A stretch of 64,000 nt of DNA, taken from positions 1 to 64,000 of the forward strand of contig NZ_JTDK01000020.1 of NCBI RefSeq assembly GCF_000802305.1, written 5' to 3'. Of the stretch, positions 40,503 through 49,292 are shown piece after piece. This stretch comes from Microbacterium mangrovi (GTDB lineage: Bacteria > Actinomycetota > Actinomycetes > Actinomycetales > Microbacteriaceae). The translations under genes were made by a program, and so were the position numbers. The notes beneath the pieces are model-generated. The model was not told where the DNA came from, searched no databases, and saw only the letters and a list, made by a program, of their open reading frames with translations. How positions within the stretch are numbered: the stretch's first letter is position 1; each line of letters opens with the position of its first letter.

Positions 40503-40542
40503 CGGAGGCGTGTCGTACAGATGGCCGCACGACACGCCTCCG
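40503..40542. repeat. Second long inverted repeat behind rtcB
   Basis: Arms 40503-40516 and 40529-40542 are perfect over 14 bp (CGGAGGCGTGTCGT) around a 12-nt loop. The loop contains CAGAT, and CGTACAGAT recurs just after (~40556), hinting at a mobile or repetitive origin. Confidence 0.6.
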
Positions 40543-40594
40543 GGATGCCGCCCGGCGTACAGATCACCGCCACCCGTCCCCGCATCCATCCCCC

Positions 40595-40671
40595 GGTCGT
40601 TGAGCGAGCGCAGCGAGACGAAACGCCCCCCGCCTCCCCCGGTCGTTGAGCGAGCATAGCGAGACGAAACG
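40595..40671. repeat. Two direct copies of a 31-bp intergenic repeat
   Basis: Copies at 40595-40625 and 40641-40671 begin GGTCGTTGAGCGAGC and end AGCGAGACGAAACG, differing at two bases, 46 bp apart. This sequence type is a dispersed intergenic repeat in Microbacteriaceae (from general knowledge; copy number cannot be counted here). The 40448-40783 gap holds these repeats, the two hairpins and the HNH promoter region. Confidence 0.75.
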
Positions 40672-40712
40672 CTCGCCCCGGAACGTGTCGCCCAAGATGT
40701 CCTGCAACCCGC

Positions 40713-40739
40713 TTGCATTATAGATGCTTGTTCGATAGT
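40713..40739 (+). promoter_or_regulatory. AT-rich promoter region of the DUF222/HNH gene
   Basis: TTGCAT (40713-40718) and GATAGT (40734-40739) are possible -35/-10 boxes with a short 15-nt spacer; a half GAAC-N4-GTTC-like element, GTTCG at 40730-40734, overlaps. The patch is clearly AT-richer than its surroundings. Confidence 0.4.
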
Positions 40740-40783
40740 GTGGAGGTATCAGTTCGAAGATTCCAACGAATCCGGGGGATGCC

Positions 40784-42232
40784 ATGGCCGACACGTCGCA
40801 CGATGGGCTCTCTCCGGTGCTGTCCGACCTGGACGTCCTGGTCGATGGTCTCGGCGGTGCCCGGGCGCGGGTGGCGGTCGCGTTCGGTGCGGAGACCCGG
40901 TTCTACGCGTCGGTGGCCGCCCTGGTGGACCGGCGGGAACGCGAACGCGCCCAGCAGGCCGACACCGGGGCGGTGGTGTCCGCGTCCCAGTTGGCGATGC
41001 GGGAGATCTACGCCGAGATCGCCGCCGCGGTGCGCCTGTCCGAGTACCAGGTCGCGTCCCGGGTGAACCAAGCCCACGTGCTGGTGTCCCGATTCGCTAC
41101 GACGATGACCCGGGTGGATGCCGGGGTGCTGTCCCCGCAGCAAGCGACCACGATCGCGGACGTCGGCGGCGTCATCGACGACCCCGACATCCGCGCCGAG
41201 TACGAGCGGTACGCGATCGACCTGGCCGCAGAGCTGACCCCCGCCCAGTTGAAGGACGCCCTCGGGGTGCTGGTGGACCGGCTCGACCCGGACGGCACCC
41301 AGGACCGGATCAAGGAAGCGGTCGCCCGCCGCTCAGTACGCAAACGCACCCTGGAGCCCGGGGTGGGGCAGTTGATCATCACCGGCCCCACCGCCCACAT
41401 CGAAGGCACCTACAACCGGCTCACCGACATCGCCACCGAACTCCACACCCAAAACCAGACCGACACCGCCGCGGCGGCCGAGGCGGCCGCGGAAGACACC
41501 GGCGACGACGCCGAAGCAGCAGAGTTTGTTCCGGATGAGCGCACGAGGGCGCAGATCATGGCTGATGTCGCCTTGGACCTGCTGCTCACCTCCGTCCCCG
41601 ACGGGCACGGCACCACCCCCGAACACCGCGATGCACTCGGCGCCATCCAAGCCACCGTGCACCTGACCATCCCCGCCTCCACCCTGGCCGGCACCACCAC
41701 CGGCGGCGCGCAGATCCCCGGCGCCGGTCTCGTCGACGACGACACCGCCCGACACCTCGCCGGCGGATCGGACGACTGGTACCGGATCTTCACCGACCCG
41801 ACCACCGGCACCCCGGTCACCGTCGACAAACGCCGACCCTGCACCGCCATGAAACGTCTCCTGCAAGCCAGGGATGAGACCTGCCGGTTCCCCGGCTGCC
41901 GCCGCCCCGCCAAAAAATGCGACATCGACCACACCACCGCCCACGCCGACGGCGGACCCACCGCCCTGTGCAACCTCGCCTGCCTCTGCGAGAGACATCA
42001 CACCGTCAAGCACCACACCGACTGGCATGTCGAGCAGCTCCCGGGCGGCATCCTGCAGTTCACCTCGCCCACCCGCCGCGGCTACCGCACCCGGCCCCCG
42101 GCCGCAGTCCGGTTCACCCCCGACAGACCACCCGGACAATCCAGCCGACCACCCGGGCAATCCGCCAGGCCACACGGGAAGGCATCCCAGCGGGAACTCA
42201 GGCGCCCGCTCGAAGATCCCGCCCCCTTCTGA
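40784..42232 (+). CDS. DUF222/HNH endonuclease family protein
   Basis: 482 residues. N-terminal DUF222 region (~1-300), a low-complexity Ala/Glu linker (AAAAEAAAEDTGDDAEAAEF), and the C-terminal HNH module CRFPGCRRPAKKCDIDHTTAHADGGPT with CLCERHHTVKHH. Same family as the gene at the left edge. The tail is Pro/Arg-rich and repeats PPGQS. Role unknown; possible DNA-damage or mobile-element-linked nuclease. GGGGGA precedes the ATG. Confidence 0.88.
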   Translation: MADTSHDGLSPVLSDLDVLVDGLGGARARVAVAFGAETRFYASVAALVDRRERERAQQADTGAVVSASQLAMREIYAEIAAAVRLSEYQVASRVNQAHVLVSRFATTMTRVDAGVLSPQQATTIADVGGVIDDPDIRAEYERYAIDLAAELTPAQLKDALGVLVDRLDPDGTQDRIKEAVARRSVRKRTLEPGVGQLIITGPTAHIEGTYNRLTDIATELHTQNQTDTAAAAEAAAEDTGDDAEAAEFVPDERTRAQIMADVALDLLLTSVPDGHGTTPEHRDALGAIQATVHLTIPASTLAGTTTGGAQIPGAGLVDDDTARHLAGGSDDWYRIFTDPTTGTPVTVDKRRPCTAMKRLLQARDETCRFPGCRRPAKKCDIDHTTAHADGGPTALCNLACLCERHHTVKHHTDWHVEQLPGGILQFTSPTRRGYRTRPPAAVRFTPDRPPGQSSRPPGQSARPHGKASQRELRRPLEDPAPF

Positions 42233-42337
42233 GCCGATCCGGGCCAGCGCTGGACTGGCGGCTGCGATCGAACGCGACGCAATTGACGGATGCTTCCGCA
42301 ACCGCGGCGATGAGCATCAGCACGCTACGCGACCGTC

Positions 42338-42649
42338 TCAACCACGCTCGAGGCTCTTCCACTTCCCCACTGACGCGATGACGACGCCTGCGATGGCAGG
42401 GACAATCAGTAGCACCAGCAGGCCGAATTCGGGATGCACGCCGAATCGTCCATCGACATGGAAGCCCTCGAAGAGGGGAAGGCCGAGAAAGCTCATCGGG
42501 ATGAGCGCACCATCGGCCGCGTCACGCGCCGCCTGGGACGCCATGATGAAAGCGGTACCCGCCACTACCAGCCCCGCGGCCCACAGGGCGAGAGATATGG
42601 AAGACGCGCTTCGACCCGCTGTCGGAGGTCGCTGGCACGATGGAGGCAT
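42338..42649 (-). CDS. Small membrane protein of unknown function
   Basis: 103 residues with two hydrophobic segments (ISLALWAAGLVVAGTAFIM and GLLVLLIVPAIAGVVIASVG). No family recognised. Its ATG and the ATG of the LuxR-type gene overlap head-to-head inside GGCATGCC (42647-42650), so one or both starts may be misplaced; no later ATG/GTG fits before the first helix. The region is somewhat lower in GC than its neighbours. Confidence 0.5.
   Translation of the reverse strand: MPPSCQRPPTAGRSASSISLALWAAGLVVAGTAFIMASQAARDAADGALIPMSFLGLPLFEGFHVDGRFGVHPEFGLLVLLIVPAIAGVVIASVGKWKSLERG
42636..42641 (+). promoter_or_regulatory. -10 box of the LuxR-type regulator (leaderless type)
   Basis: CACGAT, 6 nt before the ATG at 42648; GGAGGC between them could also act as a weak ribosome-binding site. 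Confidence 0.35.
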
Positions 42650-45545
42650 GCCCTTCACCGCGAGCTTCGCCACGTCCGCCGACATGGTGGGGCGCGACGC
42701 CGAGCTCGATCGGCTCCGCTCGCTGTTCGCGCGGGCGCTCGACGGCACTCCCACGGCGGTCGTCGTCTCCGGCGAGCCCGGCATCGGCAAATCGCGGCTG
42801 CTGCGCGAGTTCGCGGCATCGGCGCGGGATGAGGCCGACGTCGTGACCGGCCGCAACGTCGACCTCGGCACCACGCCCACCCCGTACGGCGCGATCCTGG
42901 GCCTCCTCCGCGGCCTCGTCGCCGTCCGCGGCGCGAGTGCCGTATGGCAGGCGGCCGGGCCGGGGCGCGCAGCACTGCTGCGACTGCTCCCCGATCTCGC
43001 CGACGAGGCGGACGCGGATGCCGACACAGGCCCGGCCAGTCCCGAGCGCCTCCGCGAGGCCTTCGTGACACTCGTCGAGACCCTCGCGCTCGCGCGACCG
43101 CTCGTGCTGGTGATCGAAGACATCCAGTGGGCCGACGAGGCCACTTTCACCCTGCTCTCATTCCTGCTCAGCGTCGCCACGCGCGGACGCCTCCTGGTCG
43201 TCCTCAGCTGGCGCACCGGCGGATCGCGTCCCCGCGACCCGGCCCGGGTCTTCGTCGGAGAGGCGACGCGTGCGGGCATGGTCGAACGCATCGAGCTCGC
43301 CCGACTCGACCCGCATTCGGCACGCCTCCTGTCCATGGCACTCCTCGGAACCGACGACGAAGATGCAGTCGACCGCCTCACCGCGCGCGCCGACGGCGTG
43401 CCCCTGTTCGTCGAAGAACTCTCGCGGCAGACCACCGGACCGCTCCCCGAGACGCTGCGCGACACCCTGCTCGGCGGCTACACCATGCTGAGCCCCGACG
43501 CCGCGCACGTCGCGCGGGTCGCCTCGGTCTCGGCCGGATGCCCCGACCACGACACCCTCGCGATCGTCTCCGCGCTCGACGGCCCACGGCTCGACGCCGC
43601 GATCCGCGAAACGGTGCAGGCCGGCGTCATGCTCGTCGACGGCGACGGCTACGCGTTCCGCCACGCCCTGCTGTGCGACGCGGTCTCCGACGAGCTGCTC
43701 CCCGGGGAGCGCGTGCGGCTGCACCGCGCCTACGCCGAGCACCTGCAGTCGGTGCTCGACGCCGACCCCCGCGCCCAGGTGCACGCCGAACTCGCCCGGC
43801 ACTGGCGCGGCGCCCACGATCAGCGCCGCGCCCTGACGGCTGCGTCGACGGCGATGCGGGCGGCCAAGAACAGGTACGCGTTCGCGGCGGCCGCGCGCTT
43901 CGGCGAACTGGCGCTCGAGCTGTGGGATCAGGTCGTCGACCCCGAAGCAGCGGCGGGCACCGACCGCCTCACCCTGATGCTGCAGGTGGCGTCGTCCCTG
44001 CGGAACGCCGGGCGCAGCGACCGTGCGCTGGCGACCGTCGACGACGCACTGGCCGATCCGGGCGTCGCCGAGAGTCCGGCGCTGCACGCCCGGTTGCTGC
44101 GCGACAAGGCGGTGTACCTCAACAACCTCGGCCGCCCCGGCGCCGTCGACCTGCTCGAAGAAGCCCTCCGGGTGCTCGACGCGCACGCCGTCGACGACGA
44201 TCGCCTGCGCGCCGTGATCACCAACTACCTCGCCAGCCGTCACATGGTCGCCGGCCGGGTCGACGCCGCGATCGCGACCGCCGACGACGCGTGGTCGCTG
44301 GCGGAGCGATCCGGCGACCGGGATGAGATGTCGATCGCACGCAACATGAGGGCCTCCGCCCGGATGCACCGCGGCGACTTCGATGAAGCGCTCGCGGACT
44401 TCGCGTCGGCGCGAGAGTACGCGGGCAACACCAACGCGACCCTGCGCTATTACGTCAACTACTCCGACACTCTGACGATGCTCGGCCGCTACCGCGAAGC
44501 GGTCGCCGTCGCCGAAGAAGGACTCGATCGCGCCCGCGCCCTCGGCGTGGAGCGTTCGTCGGGGTCGATGCTCGTGCAGAACATGATCGAACCGCTCGTG
44601 GAGCTCGGTGAGATCGACCGAGCCGAGGCCCTGCTGACGCGAAGCCTCGACCTGCCCACCTTCCCCGTGATCCGCGCCTACATGACGGCATCCCGCGTGC
44701 GCGTGCTCGCCTGGCGCGGCGAGGCGGATGCGGCAGCCGCGCTGCTGCGCGAGACCAGGCCCGTGCACGACGCAGCGGCCACGTTCGAGCGCCAGGTCTG
44801 GTACGCCCTGGTCGAAATGGACATCGCCACCGCCGAAGCCGCCGGAGACCACGTCACGGCCCTCCGCGCCGCCGCGCACATGCTCGACGACGACGGCCCC
44901 ATGACGCTGCACACGGCGCGCATCCTCCTGCAGGGCGCGGCCGACGTCGCGCTGGTGCGCCTGCGCGGCGCCCTCCCCCGCACCGAACTGGACGCGATCG
45001 CGGAGCGCATCGAGACCGCGTGGGATGCCCTTCCCGCCGCCTGGTGCGGGCCGCGCTGGCGCACGATCGCACGCTCGCTGCTGCACCCGGATGCCGCCGC
45101 CCTCGCTCGGGCTGTCGATGCCGCCGACGCCGGCGACGTCCCCGCACCGATGCGCATCGTGACCCGGCTGGAGCTGTCCCGCACGCTCGCCGCGGACCGC
45201 GACCGGCCCGGCGCCGCCTCCGCCCTCGCGGAGGCGACCACGCTCGCGGACGAACTCCACCACGTCCCGCTGCAGCGCGCTGTCGCCGCCTTCGGCGCGG
45301 CATCGGGCCTCGCCGCACACGCGGGCGAGGCGTCGACGATCGCCGATGCCGGCTTCACCGCCCGCGAACTCCAGGTGCTGGCGCTGCTGGCCGAGGGGCT
45401 CACGAACCGTCAGATCAGCGAGCGGCTCGTGATCAGCGTGAAGACGGTCAGCGTGCACGTCTCGGCCATCCTGCGCAAGCTCGGCGTCGCGTCCCGCACC
45501 GAAGCCGCCGTCGCCGCCGTGGGCGCACTCGCCCCCGCGCCGTGA
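42648..45545 (+). CDS. LAL-type large LuxR-family transcriptional regulator
   Basis: 965 residues. N-terminal AAA/STAND ATPase: MVGRDAELDRL, Walker A SGEPGIGKSR, Walker B LVLVIEDIQWAD. Middle TPR-like helical repeats. C-terminal LuxR HTH (FTARELQVLALLAEGLTNRQISERLVISVKTVSVHVSAILRKLGV). LAL regulators act on secondary metabolism or sugar use, usually on a neighbouring target; no clear target is adjacent. It ends 81 bp before tRNA-Pro. Confidence 0.9.
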   Translation: MPFTASFATSADMVGRDAELDRLRSLFARALDGTPTAVVVSGEPGIGKSRLLREFAASARDEADVVTGRNVDLGTTPTPYGAILGLLRGLVAVRGASAVWQAAGPGRAALLRLLPDLADEADADADTGPASPERLREAFVTLVETLALARPLVLVIEDIQWADEATFTLLSFLLSVATRGRLLVVLSWRTGGSRPRDPARVFVGEATRAGMVERIELARLDPHSARLLSMALLGTDDEDAVDRLTARADGVPLFVEELSRQTTGPLPETLRDTLLGGYTMLSPDAAHVARVASVSAGCPDHDTLAIVSALDGPRLDAAIRETVQAGVMLVDGDGYAFRHALLCDAVSDELLPGERVRLHRAYAEHLQSVLDADPRAQVHAELARHWRGAHDQRRALTAASTAMRAAKNRYAFAAAARFGELALELWDQVVDPEAAAGTDRLTLMLQVASSLRNAGRSDRALATVDDALADPGVAESPALHARLLRDKAVYLNNLGRPGAVDLLEEALRVLDAHAVDDDRLRAVITNYLASRHMVAGRVDAAIATADDAWSLAERSGDRDEMSIARNMRASARMHRGDFDEALADFASAREYAGNTNATLRYYVNYSDTLTMLGRYREAVAVAEEGLDRARALGVERSSGSMLVQNMIEPLVELGEIDRAEALLTRSLDLPTFPVIRAYMTASRVRVLAWRGEADAAAALLRETRPVHDAAATFERQVWYALVEMDIATAEAAGDHVTALRAAAHMLDDDGPMTLHTARILLQGAADVALVRLRGALPRTELDAIAERIETAWDALPAAWCGPRWRTIARSLLHPDAAALARAVDAADAGDVPAPMRIVTRLELSRTLAADRDRPGAASALAEATTLADELHHVPLQRAVAAFGAASGLAAHAGEASTIADAGFTARELQVLALLAEGLTNRQISERLVISVKTVSVHVSAILRKLGVASRTEAAVAAVGALAPAP

Positions 45546-45601
45546 CGCCGAACGCCGCGCCCGGGACGCCGCACTGGTTCGGAGCATCCCCCGGCATCAG
45601 G

Positions 45602-45607
45602 TAGACT
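45602..45607 (+). promoter_or_regulatory. -10 box of tRNA-Pro
   Basis: TAGACT, 19 nt before the mature tRNA 5' end. Confidence 0.5.
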
Positions 45608-45626
45608 CGTAGGGTTGCTTGAGCAA

Positions 45627-45703
<77 letters not shown>

Positions 45704-45708
45704 GCAGA

Positions 45709-45746
45709 AGAGGACCGGTCCGCGATGGCCGGTCCTCTGTCGTTTT
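45709..45746 (+). terminator. Terminator of tRNA-Pro
   Basis: AGAGGACCGG and CCGGTCCTCT (10 bp) around a 10-nt loop, followed by GTCGTTTT. Confidence 0.85.
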
Positions 45747-45839
45747 CCGGTGGATTGTAGCGACTCCGAAGATCGTGTGCAATGGCCGGGTAAGGCACCT
45801 GTACTCCGGCTAACCTCGCCGTCGAACGGGAGGCACAGC

Positions 45840-46100
45840 ATGAGTATCGGAACAGGAATCGTTCTCTTCGTCATCGGCGCGATCCTCGAGTGGGCACTGA
45901 ACATCTCGGTGTCGTGGATCGACCTGCACATGGTCGGATGGATCCTCATGATCGCCGGCGCGATCATCTTCGTGCTCGGGCTCATCTTCATGCTCCGCCG
46001 CCGGCGCAGCGTGACGACGAACCGCACGATGGTCGATCCTGAGGGCCAGGCGCGGGTCACGCGACAGTCGACCAGCACCACCCCGGACGACGAACTCTGA
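45840..46100 (+). CDS. DUF6458-type small membrane protein
   Basis: 86 residues: MSIGTGIVLFVIGAIL..., two hydrophobic segments and a basic/Ser-Thr-rich tail. Matches the DUF6458 pattern of actinobacterial small membrane proteins. Function unknown. GGGAGG lies 6 nt before the ATG. Confidence 0.8.
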   Translation: MSIGTGIVLFVIGAILEWALNISVSWIDLHMVGWILMIAGAIIFVLGLIFMLRRRRSVTTNRTMVDPEGQARVTRQSTSTTPDDEL

Positions 46101-46121
46101 CGATCAGTCTTCACATCTCGA

Positions 46122-46152
46122 GACGGGCCCGGCGAACGACGCCGGGCCCGTC
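46122..46152 (+). terminator. Terminator behind the DUF6458 gene
   Basis: GACGGGCCCGGC pairs perfectly with GCCGGGCCCGTC (12 bp) around a 7-nt loop. No U-run follows, which is common in high-GC actinobacteria. Confidence 0.75.
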
Positions 46153-46240
46153 GCCGCGTGCCGGGCGGTTCGCAGATCATTCACACCATCGGATTTGGGA
46201 GAATGGGGCGTCCGATTCCGCCGACTCCCCCGGAGACTGC

Positions 46241-47026
46241 ATGCGTCCTCTGCGCCTGATCGCCTTCGATCTCGACGACACGCTCGCGCCGTCCAAGGCC
46301 GCGATCGACCCGCGCATCGGCTCCCAGCTGATCGCCCTCGCCGAACGGGTGGAGGTCGCGATCATCTCCGGCGGCCAACTGGGCCAGTTCGAGAAGCAGG
46401 TCGTCGACCGGCTTCCGTCGGCCGAGGCATCCGTCCTCGACCACATCCACCTGCTGCCCACGTGCGGCACCCAGTACTACCGCATCGAACCCGACGGGGT
46501 GCGCACGGTGTACGCGCACTCGCTCTCCGACGACGAGAAGCAGCGCGCCCTGGCCGCCGTCGAGTCCGAGGCGCGGCGCCTGGGCCTGTGGGAGGCCGAG
46601 ACCTGGGGTCCCGCTCTCGAAGACCGGCGGTCGCAGATCACCTACTCGGCCCTCGGCCAGCAGGCCCCCCTCGACGCGAAGGTCGCGTGGGACCCCACCG
46701 GGTCCAAGAAGAACGCACTGCGCGAGGCCGTGCAGTCGCTGCTTCCCGACCTCGAGGTGCGCTCCGGCGGCTCCACCTCGGTCGACATCACCCACCGCGG
46801 CATCGACAAGGCGTACGGGATGCAGCAGCTGCGTGAGCAGACCGGCATCCCGCTCGACGACATGCTGTTCGTCGGCGACCGGCTCGACCCGGACGGCAAC
46901 GACTACCCGGTACTCGCCATGGGCGTCGCCTGTCAGGCCGTTGACGGCTGGCACGCGACGGCCGAGTACCTCGACGCGCTGCTGCCGACGCTCAGCGTGC
47001 GGGAGGCGGACGCTCCCGCACGCTGA
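46241..47026 (+). CDS. HAD-IIB family phosphatase
   Basis: 261 residues. Motif I FDLDDTLAPSKA, motif II ISGGQ, motif III Lys in PTGSKKNAL, and motif IV FVGDRLDPDGNDYPV, with a C2 cap as in sucrose-phosphate/phosphomannomutase-like HAD-IIB members. Small-molecule phosphatase; substrate unknown. The start at 46241 follows the first block; the preceding region has CGGAGA. Confidence 0.85.
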   Translation: MRPLRLIAFDLDDTLAPSKAAIDPRIGSQLIALAERVEVAIISGGQLGQFEKQVVDRLPSAEASVLDHIHLLPTCGTQYYRIEPDGVRTVYAHSLSDDEKQRALAAVESEARRLGLWEAETWGPALEDRRSQITYSALGQQAPLDAKVAWDPTGSKKNALREAVQSLLPDLEVRSGGSTSVDITHRGIDKAYGMQQLREQTGIPLDDMLFVGDRLDPDGNDYPVLAMGVACQAVDGWHATAEYLDALLPTLSVREADAPAR

Positions 47027-47032
47027 GGCGGG

Positions 47033-49282
47033 TCAGCCGGCGTTGGCTGTGGCGATCAGCTGCTCGAGCTGCTCGCGGTTGATCGGTGCGCCGGGGAACG
47101 AGACCATGCGGCCGATCGGGAACGACGCCATCATCTTCATCATCCCCTCGTCCCCGCTGCCCATGTCGACGCCGCCGAACATCTCGGCCATGGCCTGCTG
47201 CACGATCGGGCCGGCGACGGGGTGCTGGAACAGGTCGGCGACCGACGACTCGAACGACAGCGGAACATCCACCGGGTCGCCCGCGATCTCGACGGAGACC
47301 GACGAGCGGATGTCGCGGCTGGATGCGGCGACATCCACGACGTACGTCCCGCCCTCGACGATCCAGCCGTCGACGCGGATGTCCCAGTACGCGAGGTCCT
47401 CCCGACGCACCGTCAGCTCGACCGCGACGGTCTCGCCCGGTTCGAGCGACACCGGCGCGAACGCCTTGAGCTCGCGCGGCGCCCGCTGCACGACCGATGA
47501 GACCGGCGCGGTGTAGACCTGCACGATCTCGCGACCCGCGACCGCGCCGGTGTTGGTCACCGGGATCGTGACGAGCACGTCGCCCGCAGCGTCGACGGAT
47601 GCCGTGGCATCCCCGTACGCGAACGTCGTGTACGAGAGCCCGTGCCCGAACGGGAACGTGACCTCGAGGCCCTTCGCGTCGTACCAGCGGTAGCCGACGA
47701 GCAGACCCTCGCCGTAGCGGACGTGGCCGAACTCGCCCGGGAAGTTGCCGAACGAGGGGTTGTCCTCGAGGCGCACCGGGATGGTCTCGGTGAGCTTGCC
47801 GGAGGGGTTCACGGCGCCGAACAGCACGTCGGCGGTCGCACCGCCGCCGGCCTGGCCGAGCAGCCACGCCTCGACGATCGCCGGAACGGTGCCGGCGAAC
47901 GGCAGCGCCACGACGCCGCCGTTGGAGAGCACGACGACCGTGCGCGGGTTGGCCCGAACGACGGCATCGATGAGCTCGAGCTGCGCGGCCGGCAGGTCCA
48001 TGTGCTCACGGTCGAAGCCCTCGGACTCCTCCGACGCCGGAAGACCCGCGAACACCACGGCGACGTCGGCGGCGGATGCCGCGGCGACCGCCTCGGCACG
48101 GAGGGCCGAAGCGTCCGCCGAAGCGTCCAGCGTGAAGCCCGGGGCGAACGCGACCTCGGCCTGCGCGTACGCACGGATCTCGTCGAGCGCGTTCTCGAGA
48201 CGCGTCGGGTTGATCAGCGACGAACCCGCGCCCTGGTACCGCGGCGTGCGGGCGAACTCGCCGATGACCGCCAGCTTCGCGTCGCGCTTCAGCGGGAGGA
48301 TGCCGCTCTCCGCGCCCTCGACGGGCTCGTTGCGCAGCAGCACGATGCCTCGACCGGCGGCCTCGCGTGCGAGGGCGTGGTGAGCGTCGACATCGAGAGG
48401 GCCGGCAGCCGCTGGGCGCTCCTGCGACTTGCGCACGAGGTCGAGCACGCGGTTCGCTGCGACATCCAGCGCCGCCTCGTCGAGCGTGCCGTCCTGCACG
48501 GCGGCGACCAGCTGCGCGTCGGTGCGCCCGCCCGACGCGGGCATCTCGAGGTCGAGGCCGGCGGGAAGGCCCACCACGCGGTCGTTGACGGCACCCCAGT
48601 CCGAGACGACCAGGCCTTCGAAGCCCCACTCGCCGCGCAGCACCTGGGTGAGCAGCCACGGGTCCTCCGACGCGTACACGCCGTTGATGCGGTTGTAGGA
48701 GCACATGACCGTCCACGGCTGGGCATCCTCGACCACGCGCTGGAAGCCGCGCAGGTAGATCTCCCGCAGCGGCCGCGGGTCGATGTCGGAGCTGGCCCGC
48801 ATGCGGTCGTGCTCCTGGTTGTTGGCCGCGAAGTGCTTCAGCGACGAGCCGACGCCCTGCGACTGGATGCCGCGCACGAGACCCGCGCCCATGACCCCGG
48901 ACACGATGGGGTCCTCGGACATGTACTCGAAGTTTCGGCCGCACAGCGGCGAGCGCTTGATGTTGATGCCGGGGCCGAGGAGGACCGCGACGTCCTCGAT
49001 CGCCGATTCGACGCCGAGGGCGGCGCCGACCCGCTCGGCGAGGGCGGCATCCCACGAGGCGGCGAGCCCGACCGCGGGCGGGAAGCAGGTCGCCGGGACG
49101 CTGTCGGCGAGGCCCAGGTGGTCGCTGCCTCCGGTCTGCTTGCGCAGTCCGTGCGGGCCGTCGGTGAGCATCACCGACGGGACGCCGACGCGCTCGACGC
49201 CCTTGGTGGTCCAGAAGTCGCGGCCGCTGGTGAGGGAGGCCTTCTCTTCGAGGGTGAGATCGCTGGCCGTGATGTCGGTCAT
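47033..49282 (-). CDS. Glycoside hydrolase family 3 beta-glucosidase/xylosidase
   Basis: 749 residues. GH3 (alpha/beta) domain with nucleophile Asp in VVSDWGAVN and the KHFAANNQEHDR substrate motif, second GH3_C domain (ESEGFDREHMDLP), and a C-terminal fibronectin type III-like domain. No signal peptide, so intracellular, acting on imported oligosaccharides. It starts 10 nt after the MFS gene, forming an operon; probable substrates are beta-glucosides or xylo-oligosaccharides. Confidence 0.92.
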   Translation of the reverse strand: MTDITASDLTLEEKASLTSGRDFWTTKGVERVGVPSVMLTDGPHGLRKQTGGSDHLGLADSVPATCFPPAVGLAASWDAALAERVGAALGVESAIEDVAVLLGPGINIKRSPLCGRNFEYMSEDPIVSGVMGAGLVRGIQSQGVGSSLKHFAANNQEHDRMRASSDIDPRPLREIYLRGFQRVVEDAQPWTVMCSYNRINGVYASEDPWLLTQVLRGEWGFEGLVVSDWGAVNDRVVGLPAGLDLEMPASGGRTDAQLVAAVQDGTLDEAALDVAANRVLDLVRKSQERPAAAGPLDVDAHHALAREAAGRGIVLLRNEPVEGAESGILPLKRDAKLAVIGEFARTPRYQGAGSSLINPTRLENALDEIRAYAQAEVAFAPGFTLDASADASALRAEAVAAASAADVAVVFAGLPASEESEGFDREHMDLPAAQLELIDAVVRANPRTVVVLSNGGVVALPFAGTVPAIVEAWLLGQAGGGATADVLFGAVNPSGKLTETIPVRLEDNPSFGNFPGEFGHVRYGEGLLVGYRWYDAKGLEVTFPFGHGLSYTTFAYGDATASVDAAGDVLVTIPVTNTGAVAGREIVQVYTAPVSSVVQRAPRELKAFAPVSLEPGETVAVELTVRREDLAYWDIRVDGWIVEGGTYVVDVAASSRDIRSSVSVEIAGDPVDVPLSFESSVADLFQHPVAGPIVQQAMAEMFGGVDMGSGDEGMMKMMASFPIGRMVSFPGAPINREQLEQLIATANAG

Positions 49283-49292
49283 CCGGGTTTCC

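Noticed and set aside
43158..45587. 809-residue ORF opposite the LAL regulator
   Set aside because: Antisense shadow of a gene with Walker and LuxR motifs.
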